Shown: in pieces, positions 45,465 through 59,400 of the stretch
How positions within the stretch are numbered: the stretch's first letter is position 1
Layout of the letters: each line of letters starts with the position of its first letter
Source: Urophycis tenuis
Taxonomy: Eukaryota; Chordata; Actinopteri; Gadiformes; Phycidae
Assembly: GCA_036785325.1 (NCBI GenBank)
Contig: JAXIVH010000014.1
Coordinates: 5,862,283 to 5,926,282, forward strand
Direction: 5' to 3'
DNA length: 64,000 bases
Position numbers and translations under genes: made by a program
The notes under the pieces: generated by a model
The model's input: the letters and a program-made list of their open reading frames with translations, nothing else
The model's database searches: none
What the model was told of the DNA's origin: nothing

Positions 45465-48253
45465 ATGAAGACCAAAAAGGGGACTCAAAAGGGGACGATG
45501 AATAAAAAACGTAAATTCTTCACGAAGAAAAGGTCGGACAAGAGGGGAATTCATATACAGGGTAAATGGAAAGCAGTTGATCTCGACCCCAGTCTATTTT
45601 CCGATGAGGGGATGGACGGCCTGGTGTGTTTTGAGGAGCTGACGGATTACAGTTTGGTAGATTCAGAGAATCTTGCCGCAAACCTCCAGAAAAAAGAAAT
45701 GAATGCTCGTAAAAGAAAATCTAGTGAGACGGAGAAGAATGACCGGAAACTTGTCACAGAGGGTGACGGAGACCAAGAGACAACACATGCATCAGATAAA
45801 CCAGCCAAAAAGAAAAACAAAAAGGGTAAAGTTTCTAAAGATGCCAAACCTGATAATATTTCTGTTGATGCTGATGGAGATGAGCAGGTACTTCTAAGTA
45901 AGAATGACGGAAAACTTGTCATAGAGGGTGCTGGAGACCAAGAGACAACAAATGCATCAGATAAACCAGCCAAAAAGAAGAAGAAAAAGGGTAACGTTTC
46001 TAAAGATGCTAAACCTGAGAATATGTCTGTTGATGTTGATGGAGATGAGCAGGTACTTCTCAGTAAGGATAAGGCTTCTCATGAAGAGAGCTATGGAGGT
46101 GCAGATTCCAAAATTGATGCACAGTCAGAAGTAGACACAAAGATTGACAAAAAAAAGAAGAAAATGAAGCAGACGGCAACGGAATCAAAACCTGAACCGG
46201 TGCCAGAGTCTACAGTAGAGGTTGAGGTTAATGTTCTCGCAAAAGAGCAACCACCTAAGGACAAACCGAAAAAGCTCCCAAAAAAAAAGGCAAAAAATTG
46301 GACCAATGCTGCCTTGTCTGGCGCCGGCAACCAATGCGTTGATGTGAGCGCTTGGAAGGACTTGTTTGTTCCAGCGCCTGTGTTAAAGGCACTTTGCTTC
46401 CTTGGGTTTTCTTCACCCACACCTATTCAAGCGCTGGCACTGCCCTCCGCCATTAGAGACCGCATGGATATAGTGGGGGCAGCCGAGACAGGTGAGTTCC
46501 ATCTTTAAAAAGTGTGCCCAAAGCTAATATAATCATGTGTATGTTTTTGGCTTGTGAATACCCACTAAACACTTTACACACTGGGTTCTCAAATTGCAGG
46601 AAGCGGTAAAACACTTTCTTTTGCCATCCCTATGATCCACACCATCCTGGAGTGGAGGAAGGGTGCTCCAGAGCAAGATGCGCCAACCTCTGACTTGCAG
46701 ACAGAGAGTCCAGTCATACCTGACGCCAAGATGGGGGATGATGCGTCCTCTGTGACTGAGACTGAGGTTACAGAGGAGGATGACAACGAAGACCTTGCAG
46801 GACAAGATGAGGATGACAACGAAGACCTTGCAGGACAAGATGAGGATGACAACGTAGACCTTTCAGGACAAGATGAGGATGACACCGAAGGCGATCTCAC
46901 CGACGATGAGAATGTAATGGAGGTGGAGAGTGATGATGAAAAGATGGGATGTGTTAAGGTAATCAACGATGTTGAATTTGACTTTGAGACTACTGCCGAA
47001 GAAGCAAACGCATCCGGAAGCCGGCATCAGCCTCTGCTTGGATTGGTGCTCACCCCTACAAGGGAGCTGGCAGTCCAGGTCAAACATCATATTGACGCAG
47101 TTGCACAATTCACTGGTAAGACTACAAATCTTCTCTTTAGTCTTGTGTAAGAGTTTGAAGCGTTTTACCACAGATTGTGTTGAGTGCTATGTTTGCTCGT
47201 TTTGCAGACATAAAGACGGCTATAATCGTTGGCGGGATGTCACAACAGAAACAGGCCCGAATGCTGAAGCGCAAGCCAGAGATTGTCATCGCGACTCCAG
47301 GACGTTTGTGGGAGTTGATAAGGGAAGGACACCCACATTTGCTCAGCCTAAGACACCTGAAGTAAGTCCCAATTATTTAAAAAAAATGACACTCCACCCA
47401 CTTCTCATCTCCACCACCGATGAGGTACTGATTACTATTGTCCTGACCTGACAATCGTTCGGCAGGTGTCTTGTGATCGATGAAGCCGACCGCATGATAG
47501 AGCGCGGCCACTTTGCCGAACTGGAGAACATGCTGGAGATGCTGAGCACAACGTACTACAACCCCAAGCGGCAGATGTTTGTGTTTTCCGCCACCCTGAC
47601 CATGGCCCCGAGCGTACCCACACGGCTCCTGCAGAAAAAGAAGAGGCTGGACCACAGGAGCAAGCTGGAGATCCTCATGCAGAAAGTTGGGATCAAGGCC
47701 AAGCCGAAAGTCATCGACCTGACCAGGAAGGAAGCGACCGTGGAGACGCTGACGGAGACTCAGATCCACTGTGTCAAGGATGACAAGGACTTCTTCCTCT
47801 ACTACTTCCTGCTGCAGTATCCCGGACGCACCATGGTGTTTGCCAACAGCATTGACTGCATCAAGAGGCTCAACTGTTTACTGGTCATTTTAGACTGTAC
47901 ACCGCTGCCCCTGCACGCCAACATGCACCAGAAACAGCGCCTCAAAAACCTGGAGAGATTTGCTGAGAGGGAAAGGTGAGTTGTTGACTTGTTATTTGTT
48001 ACAAAATGTGATTATTACTATATATTATACTCGGGGTTGCGGCTCAGAGCAAGTATTCTGATGGTTTTTCAGCATTATTTTGTCTGACTTCTCGGAAATA
48101 ACGTTCATAATAGTAATGATATGTAATAATTGAATTTTTTGTATCATTGCATTTCCAGTTGTGTTCTTTTGACGACTGATGTGGCAGCGAGAGGACTGGA
48201 CATTCCCAATGTTCAGCATGTTATTCACTACCAGGTACTTGTTTTGTGACAAT

Positions 48254-48292
<39 letters not shown>

Positions 48293-49561
48293 ATATGTAT
48301 ATGTATATGTATGCATGTATGTATGTATATGTGTGTATACAAGTGTATGGATTTAGTTTTTGTTGGGTGTAAATTAGCAGTAAATTAAATTGAAAACATT
48401 CTGCCCATGCCAGGTTCCAAGGACATCTGAGACCTATGTTCACCGGAGTGGCCGAACAGCAAGAGCCACCAAAGAAGGTCTGAGCTTGCTCCTGATAAGT
48501 CCAGACGACATGCTCAACTTCAAGAAGATCTACAGGTCTCTTGGGAAGGATGAGGAAGAGGTCTCCATGTTCCCAGTACAGACCAAATGCATGGATACCA
48601 TCAAGGTGACTTTGCTTCGCGTTGGTTGTTGTTGGGTTTTCCTTAAGAATTAAGAATAAGAAAGAATCCTTCTGTGAGATGTTGTGTTCATTTAGTGTAA
48701 TACTGGTTTACGTGCACAGGAGAGGGTGAATTTGGCCAGACAAATAGAGAAGATCGAGTTCCATAACGGCAAAGTGAAGAGCCACAACTCCTGGTTCAAA
48801 CAAGCAGCGGAGGCCCTGGAATTGGACTTGGATGACGACGTTTTGATGGGTACCATAACATGACGCGTGTTTGTGATGCATTTCTCACGCAAGCCTCGTT
48901 TTTAATGCGTTTTTAATGTGTTATTAATCGAATTGCATTGATTATTATATTATTGCTGACATTTTCACATGAGAAATGAGCAGTATGTCCATGTATATTT
49001 GAAATGACCTTTTTTTTAAACTACATTGTGCAAAATTATATCTGTTTTACAATTGCTGTACAATTACATGATGGTATGAAAGGCAATTGCACATACTCGC
49101 GACCACCGTAGCATTTTTATTTTTATTCTTATTTTTATTTAGATTTTTTGATACCTATATTTTTTATATATTTATATTTATATTGCATGCTGTTTTGCAC
49201 CAGGGATTGAGGGAAACGGCATTTCGGTTCTTGTGTATGGCCTGTACATTCACAGAAACTGACAATAAAGTTTACTTGAATCTTGAATCTTGAATTTACC
49301 ATCCCTTTTTGTTTTTCAGGCAGAGGACGAGATGAAGACGATGACCGGCAGCAGCAGAAGATGGTGAAGGGGATGAAGAGGCATTTGAAGTATTTGCTCT
49401 CCCAGCCCGTGTTCAAGCACGACATCAAGACCAAATACCCCACCCAAATGGGCAAGCTCTCCCTGCCCGTAATGCCTCGCGCGGGAGTGGAAAGCGCCAT
49501 CACCAGTGTCTCAAACCAGCCCAAGAAACAAAGACAGAAAAAAACTCAAAAGCAGCATTGA
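45465..49561 (+). CDS. ddx24: DEAD-box RNA helicase DDX24
   Basis: ATP-dependent RNA helicase; the family is nucleolar and linked to ribosome production. Eight coding exons: 45465-46491, 46600-47115, 47208-47361, 47466-47975, 48159-48234, 48414-48605, 48720-48849, 49320-49561; 948 aa. Motifs in order: Q motif SSPTPIQ, I AETGSGKT (340-347, split by intron 1), Ia TPTREL (494-499), Ib TPGRL, II DEAD (571-574), III SAT (607-609), IV VFANS, V ARGLD (746-750), VI HRSGRTAR (771-778). The N-terminal signature LVCFEELTDY and the acidic insert between motifs I and Ia (150 or so residues) are DDX24 features. The Lys-rich N-terminus contains a 55-aa tandem duplication and the insert an 11-aa repeat. Start: ATG after a splice acceptor; an earlier in-frame ATG was not found. 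Confidence 0.96.
45735..46066 (+). repeat. 165-bp in-frame tandem duplication in ddx24
   Basis: Two consecutive copies of a 55-codon unit containing DKPAKKK, VSKDAKP and DGDEQVLLS, period 165 bp, about 90% alike. They lie in the Lys/Asp-rich N-terminal tail. Confidence 0.9.
46768..46890 (+). repeat. 33-bp in-frame repeat in ddx24 acidic insert
   Basis: Three near-identical copies of an 11-codon unit (EDDNEDLAGQD) plus a partial fourth, in the insert between helicase motifs I and Ia. Confidence 0.9.
48257..48346. repeat. (AT)n/(GTATAT)n microsatellite in ddx24 intron 5
   Basis: Uninterrupted AT units, then gtatat/gtat variants. Confidence 0.9.
48935..49089 (+). repeat. Copy of ddx24 3'-flank in intron 7
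   Basis: A 155-bp segment in ddx24 intron 7 matches 49562-49719 just after the ddx24 stop codon, same orientation, with only a few differences. Homology runs from gcattgat to gaaaggcaattg. Confidence 0.92.
49090..49300 (+). mobile_element. LINE-like 3' end in ddx24 intron 7
   Basis: AT-rich sequence ending in cagaaactgacaataaagtt followed by tandem cttgaat units, a typical tail of fish non-LTR elements. It directly abuts the duplicated 3'-flank segment. Confidence 0.65.
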
Positions 49562-49802
49562 GCATTGATGGAAAGTTTTTTATTGCTGACATTTTCACAT
49601 GAGAAATGAGCAGTATGTCCATGCATATTTGAAATGACCTTTTTTTAAAACTACATTGTGCAAAATTATATCTGTTTTACAATTGCTGTACAATTACATG
49701 ATGGTATGAAAGGCAATTGACTTTTTCTTAAACCCTTTGAGGTTTCTTCAACCAATGAACACCAGTCCCGCGGTGGGTGGAGTCTTTAGTGGGTGGCAGT
49801 GG
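49562..49802. other. Convergent 3' ends of ddx24 and otub2
   Basis: Only 241 bases lie between the two stop codons. On the otub2 strand AATAAA occurs at 49584-49579, so the otub2 mRNA could reach the ddx24 stop and the two 3' UTRs probably overlap. 49562-49719 is the segment copied into ddx24 intron 7. Confidence 0.7.
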
Positions 49803-50935
49803 TCAGAGCTTGGAACGCAGGTATAGTATGTCATAGTGGGAGGTGTGGTAGAGGAGATGCAGAGAGGGCTCAGCACCCTCTGGAATGATGTGGTGAACCA
49901 GCCGGTGGTCATGGCCCTCCATGGAAACTACATGGATGCCAACATCCAGCGCCTTCAACAAAGCCAATATGTCTACGTGATCGCATTCCATTGCCATCGT
50001 CTCTACTTCCTAAAAGAAACGGACATTTTGGATTTCATGGCCCGGTTAAGCAGCATAACAACGTTTACCAAGCAATGTAAAACAATTATTACATCCTAAA
50101 GTATATGCACTCCTCGGTCACAAGAGGGCAGCAACACTGTTACTAACTTGTTTGCAGTAGGTTTTCAGACAAGGTGCTTCAACAAAGTTAGAGAAGAAGT
50201 CTGCATGGTTTTGCAGGTAGGTGGACGTGAGAAGTCTCAAATACTGCACAACGCTGTCAGAAGTAGATTGCTCATTGAACAGCGTGAGCAATGTCTCTTC
50301 TTTCTCGTCTGCCTGGCATTGCTCCACAACGGCAATGACCTAATGAGAAAAGTATCGGTTTGTCACGCTAGTATTATTCATATCTTAAAAAACTAACTAG
50401 GAAGTGAGAACACAAATATAGGCTTAATCAAATTGAAACGAAATCAATGTAATTCACTTTATTGAGGTGACGACTGAAGGAATCCTCTTCAAACCCTGCA
50501 GAAGACAGCTCTCCTCTGCTCTTCATTAGTCTATCCTTGAATCTGCGATGGAAACCAAAGAAAGATGAGTCAAGCCATTTGACGATAACGCCTATATAGC
50601 CGTTTGAATACATTTTACGTGGTGCTAATGATAATGTTTAGGGCTGACCTCTGCAAAACCCTGTCGTTTTTGTGTATTGACTCCAGGTACGCAAAACAGA
50701 AGGCACGGTAGAAGCAATTTCCATCCCCACGAATTTTTCTTACGTAAGAATACTGGTTGCTTAAATCCTGAAAAGAATGAACAGGTGAGATTGCTTTAAC
50801 GACGTGCCCCGTCCTTCCGTACTGTAAAACCCCACCGCAGGTATAGCATACGTTATGTTTGTCATCTGGCGTCTGCTCAAGGAACACCGAGGAAATGTCC
50901 TCTCGGCTTGACACGAAGCTCGGGGTATCCATCAT
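49803..50935 (-). CDS. otub2: Ubiquitin thioesterase otubain-2
   Basis: OTU-family cysteine deubiquitinase. Five exons: 50935-50852, 50767-50649, 50542-50458, 50339-50148, 50009-49803; 228 aa (human, as I recall, 234). Catalytic residues are visible: D43 and C46 in GDGNCFYRA, and H218 in TSHYDIL. Exon 4 holds the conserved VQYLRLLTS and NHADFF stretches. There are two adjacent ATGs (50935 and 50932); I use the first, but the second gives the same protein minus one Met. It lies tail-to-tail with ddx24 and divides ddx24 from the ccdc197-like gene, as in the human 14q32 order I remember. Confidence 0.95.
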
Positions 50936-51605
50936 CCGAACGCAGGAAACAAACCTCGCATAACACAATCAACTGGCGTAACAACCACAGCTAGACATCG
51001 TACTCGGAATGTTGTTGTTACCACGGGGGTCAACCAATTACTTGTGAATTGCTACTCTGGTACAACGAGTTAGCGCGACATGTAAAAAGACAAACATGTC
51101 AGATACAATCTTGTTTGGTGGGAGCTCTGTGTCGACGGCCGAGACATTCCGAATGTTTTGAAACGACGGCGTTTGCACCACAAACCGGATATTTGGAAGT
51201 ACCACGTGTTGTGTTAAAGGGACAGTACACATTCATTGTCCGAGGCAGGACAGTCTTTTTTTTAGTCGATTTATATTTATCCTCATAATGCACAGAACCC
51301 ACACATTTGCTTGACTGTCATGCCTCAACTGAAATAATATACAGCCAGTAAAAATGGATAATACTAAACAGTAATATTTTTTTACATTGTTACTGAAGAT
51401 TTGTGGATCAATGTACACATGTAGGCTTACATTAATGTATATTCTACAAAAATGTATGCCTACAGATAATACAGCCAGCTAGTTTTAAGTATCTTGTATA
51501 TTTGAGGAGTTATAGGGAAATGTAAGTAATATAAAGATTCTAATAAAAATAACAATACGTATAACTATGAGAGTTTATTTATATATGTACATTTTAGTTT
51601 GCACA

Positions 51606-51611
51606 TTTATT
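51606..51611 (-). terminator. Candidate poly(A) signal of ccdc197-like gene
   Basis: AATAAA on the minus strand, 54 bases past the stop codon; a second lies at 51579-51574. Confidence 0.45.
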
Positions 51612-51664
51612 TACCATACATTGCTTGGACTTTTAACTGAAGACAGTGATGAGGACTTTTTTTT

Positions 51665-54052
<2,388 letters not shown>

Positions 54053-56497
54053 GTTTGTCACTGTTATTTTCCAAGTAGGCTAGGCCTAAAAAGTAAATAA
54101 GTAGGCCTTACAACGTAAATGTGTGCACGTTCCGAACTTATTTGTAGTTGTATTTAAGATTCCGGATGCGAACAATTCTCGAACTGCGAACAAAGAATAT
54201 TCTCGGGTGTTGTTGTTTCCACGGTTACCTAGGAACTCGACGCGCGGCCAGGCCAAGCACTGGCGACTCCTCTGTTGTCATGGCTACAGCTGGGCAGGCG
54301 TCCTGTGTCAGTGAGGAGTGAGAGGCATTGGGATGAGAGGATAGCCAGCTATGATACTGCTTGATCAGAACCAGTATAGTGTCATCGATATGTTCGGGCG
54401 CGTACGCGCGGACCTTCGAGCCGTACAAACTAGCTTAGGAAGTGGGGTTTTGTCTCCTTTTTTTACTGAAGTACTATATCATAAGAACAAGAGATGTCCA
54501 CATTTCTTTTCCATTATTTTTGTTTTTATTCATGGTCCAAGAAGCAGTCTAACTGTTATGGTTTCAGTCTTCAGCGGAGGATATTTCAGCTGTCCTCATG
54601 TCCACCAGTGTCGAGTCAGAACAGCAAACCATTGCAATGTTGTTGAGTGCAGCGTGCAGTGAGGTAGAAGTAGAGCATATGGACGGGCTAGGGTGTATGC
54701 GACCATCCATCCTGGATGCAAGGGTGAAAGTGTTTCGTGGGTTAGAATCTTTTAGATTTTCTTGTACAGAAACTGGTAACAGAAATTATTCACCCGCCCA
54801 GTCAATATAGGCCTAGTCACCAAAATCCTGTAAATGCATACAACACCATTTAGGGGTTAGGTATTATTATTTAGTATTCACAGAGTATTTCAGTATTGTT
54901 CATCATAGCTCATCATCAAGCTCAAGGACCTGAGCCCCTCTCTCTGCAACTATCACCAAAATATCTACGTTTAGTGGCCATACGTCCAAATTTAATCAAA
55001 CTTAAATATCAAAATCAAAGAGGGCCACTGCCGCACCACGGGGGTGAATCGCACGCGGGCAAGAAGTCCAATGACCATTCAAAGTTCTTCGTTTCTTTTA
55101 TCATTTATTTCTCCAAAACAAGCAAGCAAACAAACAAATCATGGTTCCTTCTGCCTTTTGCGCTGGTAAAAAAACAAAACAAGTAGGTCTGAGCCACCCA
55201 GGTGCGTTCTGGTCTTCTGCCTGTGTTCTTACCTCTATAATCTCCGATGCCCAGTGCTACCCAATTTACCAAGAAAACAAAAACTAAATAAAAGCTGTGC
55301 TAAACGAAATGAATTAAACAAAATAATATTTAACTTAAATTACTAGCAAAAGAATAGTAGCAAAAATGTTATCTAAATAAAACACCTATACTAATCAAAC
55401 ATTATTGATAAACTAAATACCAACATTCAATAGATAAATAGCTCCAACAATACGTTTGTTTTAGACAGAACCTACACAATGTCCACGGTACAGATGACAA
55501 CAGCCTACAACACCCCAGCAACTGCCCAGAACACCATAGCTTGCTGCTATTCCAAAGGCCATTTAAGATGTAAACATTTGAAATAGTATTATATTTTGTG
55601 TATTTCCTATCATCCTGCACTGGATTTTGAGGCAATGAAAATATGGTGAATTAAAATGTTAAGCTATAAAGGATATGCTACAGACTGTTGTTAAATACTT
55701 ACATTTAAGCCGTATCTTCCACACGAAACTGGAAAATCAACTATTTGACATTAGTAGCTGTAGTCACATTGGAAATCTCTAATGTTGCTTTTTAACATAA
55801 TTTTAAGGTGGTGATGAAATGGACTCAGAAACAACTTTTTTCATCCAGCAAACATTTTTTTATGTTAAGGCTTGATTTGCTACACAAGGAATCTGACTCA
55901 TGAAGCACCAAATGGGCACTACACAAAGAATATTAAAAATCTCAGCACTTGAAAGACTAAATGTTATTCAATTACATTTCTGACAATATTTCAAAAAGCC
56001 AAACTTTATCAAAGTAAATGGGGGTTTAGGGGAGGTATGTAGTCAGTAGTATTTCTGTAGAGTTTCTGTTGTCTTAACCGTTTGAACGGGCCGCTGCAAA
56101 CTACGGTTTATCGTTTTATTTGTCAAATTGTCACGGCAGCCGTAAGAGAGAACTGGCTTCAAAAGTACCACTTTTAAAACACACAAACCCATCATCACTA
56201 AGCTGTGAGATTTAAAGAATTACCCCCAAAGGTGCAACAACAGATCCACACTTGGTACTAAAACACATTCAAGAACTTCCATTACATCGGAGTGATCAAT
56301 ACATAAATTTAAGGTTGACGACAGCTGCAGCTGAACAGATTAGGGGGGGGGAAAGGGCCCACTCTGCGTGGCATTGTGTATCAACTTGTACTTCGGTGTG
56401 TGTGTGTGTGTTTGTGTGTGTGCCTGTGAGTGTGTCTCTGAACTAGAGCTGTATGCGCAGATCAGAGTCCTCGCCACAATTTTGTTTACACCCGGGC
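54053..56497. other. Intergenic ccdc197-metap1
   Basis: No coding exon recognised; the short open frames have no domains. The left end should hold the ccdc197 promoter and the right end the metap1 3' UTR. On the metap1 strand AATAAA lies at 56120-56115, about 380 bases past its stop. A (GT)n stretch is at 56396-56420. Confidence 0.5.
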
Positions 56498-59400
56498 CTA
56501 AATCTGGCCGATGAAGTGGGCGTCGCCCTTGTCGTCGAGTCGACAGGTGAGGATCTCGCAGCCGGTCTCGGTGACCAGCAGGGTGTGCTCGAACTGGGCC
56601 GAGCGCCTCCCGTCCCTGGTCACGGCCGTCCAGCCGTCGGGCCACGTCTCGTCCTGCCAGCCGCCTGGAGGGTGAAGGGAGTGGGGGGTGGGTGTCATTT
56701 CATTATGTCATCCGTGTTGCCGAACATGGGACCCTCGTCTGCAATTATAGCCAGGAGGCGTGGGGAGAGACAACAGGAACCCACCTTCACATATCATGGG
56801 CTCGATCGTAAACACATGGCCGGGCTTCATGACTCCAACGGCTTTGTTTTCTGAAAGGAAGCAGAAACAAATGAAGCTTGGTGTGCAATTACTGCAACGA
56901 CATGGTTCACAGGAGTGTGTGTCTGTGTGTGTGCGTGCGTGTCTCACTGGCATAGTGTGGTACATTGGGAGCCGTGTGGAACAGTCTGTGGATGCCGTGG
57001 CCGCAGTAGCTCCGCACAACAGAGAAGCCATTTGCCTGAGCATGCTTCTGGATGATGTTTCCTAGTTCCCTGTAGCGAATTCCAGGCTTCACTGTAGAAT
57101 GGAAGAAAATCGTTTAATATGACATTATGGAAATGTTGGTTGGGATTTGTTTTTTGATCTTCCCATTTTGCCATGTTTCTCCCTCTACTAGTTTTGTTAC
57201 AAGTCTAGCCATCAAGATATATGATGGCTAGATCAGTGTTCCAGCATAGATATGCCCTAGACCAGCCTACCCTAGGAGTAGGCTGGTCTAGGGCATATCT
57301 AGGCTCATCATACAGCACATATAGGTGATATACACTCTCCCTTGTGATGTCACTAGAGGGCAGATTTCAAAATGTTGTGTAATGGCTAATCAGACACACA
57401 CTTGGTGATCACATAGGGGCCCTTCAAAACCTTACCTGAATCAATAGCTTGCATAAGGCATTCATAGGTGGTTTGGACTAGTTTCTTGGCTCCTTCATCC
57501 ACCTCCCCAACGTAGAAGGTCTCATTAAGGTCACCGTGGAAGCCATTGTGGTAGACGGTGATGTCAACTGTATAAAAGAGTCGGGGTGTTTCTGTATGAC
57601 CGTATGTGAGCACTCCAATATACAAACGTCATCGCCTCAGCTTCTGAGCGGTGTAACTATTGCAAATATTTTTAGTCAATCCATTATCTAGATTAACTTG
57701 CCTTTACCATAATGTCGGAAGGTTTGAACTCGATAACAATAGATCAAATCTAAATAAAGGCAACACACTGAAAGTTCATCCATCGTTTCGGGACGTACCA
57801 TTGAGGATATCACCGTCCTGCAGGGGTCTCCTGTCAGGAATGCCATGGCAGATCACTTCATTGACAGATGTGCAGCAGGACTTGGGAAAGTTGTAATAGT
57901 TTAGAGGGGAAGGATAACATTTCCTTGCTGTGCAAGCCTGGAGAGACAAAAATGTACATGTACAATTAATATCAAGTTATCAAAATGTTTGAATTGTATC
58001 CTCGCCCCACAAAGAATAATTTGTGACAGGGAACAGAAATGGAAAGCAACCCAAAAGTTAAAGCTGAATTTTGTAACAAATCTCCTTTCAAGAAGGATTT
58101 AATCGTTTTCTATCTAATGATAGAAGTGACTCAGCATCAATCCTCCAGTGTTGATTCCTTGCCCTGCTACTTAGATAAGGCTGTTCACAATATCAAAACC
58201 AGAGCTGATGTGTCCTGGACTGGTCTGCGGTTAAGTGGATGTGATGACATGACGGCATGAAAGCGGCAGGCAAGGGAGGGGGGGAATGTTTACGTCCTCA
58301 CCCGCCCGGGTGTTTACTTCCTCGCCCCCCATCTATTGGCCAAGTATGGTATTACAATGATTAGGTCATGGCGCTTTAAATAAAAATGGATGCATAGCAA
58401 ATGTCTAAGAACAAAACTGAAGGAAAAGCTTACATTTAAAGAGTCTTAAATCTACCCACATTCAACATACTGTTATGTATCTCTTAATAGTGTAGATCTT
58501 TACTGGAACGTCCGGATAAATTTGAGAATTCTAATGTTGAATAAAGCTCAATTCTGCAGCTAAATTAGAGCTAGTTTTTTCATAATGTTATTACAAAATA
58601 CATTGCCGCTTATATCTATCTCTATTTACGATGCCCATTTTACCCAAAGGATGTTTTTCATTATTGCTACATAGTATATCTGTGTGCAGTTTGTTGCCAA
58701 TGATGATATTCTTTTTTTGATCCTGTAGTGTGAACGCTAAGCCCATTTGGTATAAATAGCCCCTTACTATACGTTCTGTCTTTGGTGTAATATTACCAGA
58801 TGCACTGTGTGGTCAATTTCCTCAGTAGTGATGCCAGGTTTAACCATCACGGCTGCTATGTCCAGGACTTCTCGTGCCAGCTGCAAAGAGCGAATCAAAA
58901 GGGAATCGTCCCGCCACAAATTGAACAATGAAAATTGAGAATATACAGTAAATAAGAGTTGACTTAAGGGATAAACATTACACACGTAGAATACACATCC
59001 CGGCAGCAGCATAACACAAGCAAGTGTAGTAGATTTTCTAATACCTTGCATACTACTCGCATGCCTTCAATCTCCTCAGGGGACAAGATCTTTATCTGCG
59101 ATGTCCCCTTTAAAGTCTGTTCAGACTCAGACATACCTGGTAAAGACAAACAAAACATACAAGTATGGTTCAGAGAAGAGGTTTTTTTTTCCAATCTGTT
59201 CATCGAAATGTCCTGGTTGGAGTCTTCAGCGCCAATAGTCTATACCCATCGTTAATGTTAACGGTCATCCTTCAGCATTCAGTAAATCTCGTTTCCCATA
59301 CACGTTTCATATTATTTCTTGTTGCAATCAGTCAAGGCTTCGTTTAACAACATTCATTCGAAGCCTGCGGCACCAAATCTCACGGTTATTACTGGGGCAA

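Noticed and set aside
54598..54810. Small open frame upstream of ccdc197
   Set aside because: No homology recognised, no splice sites, no supporting context.
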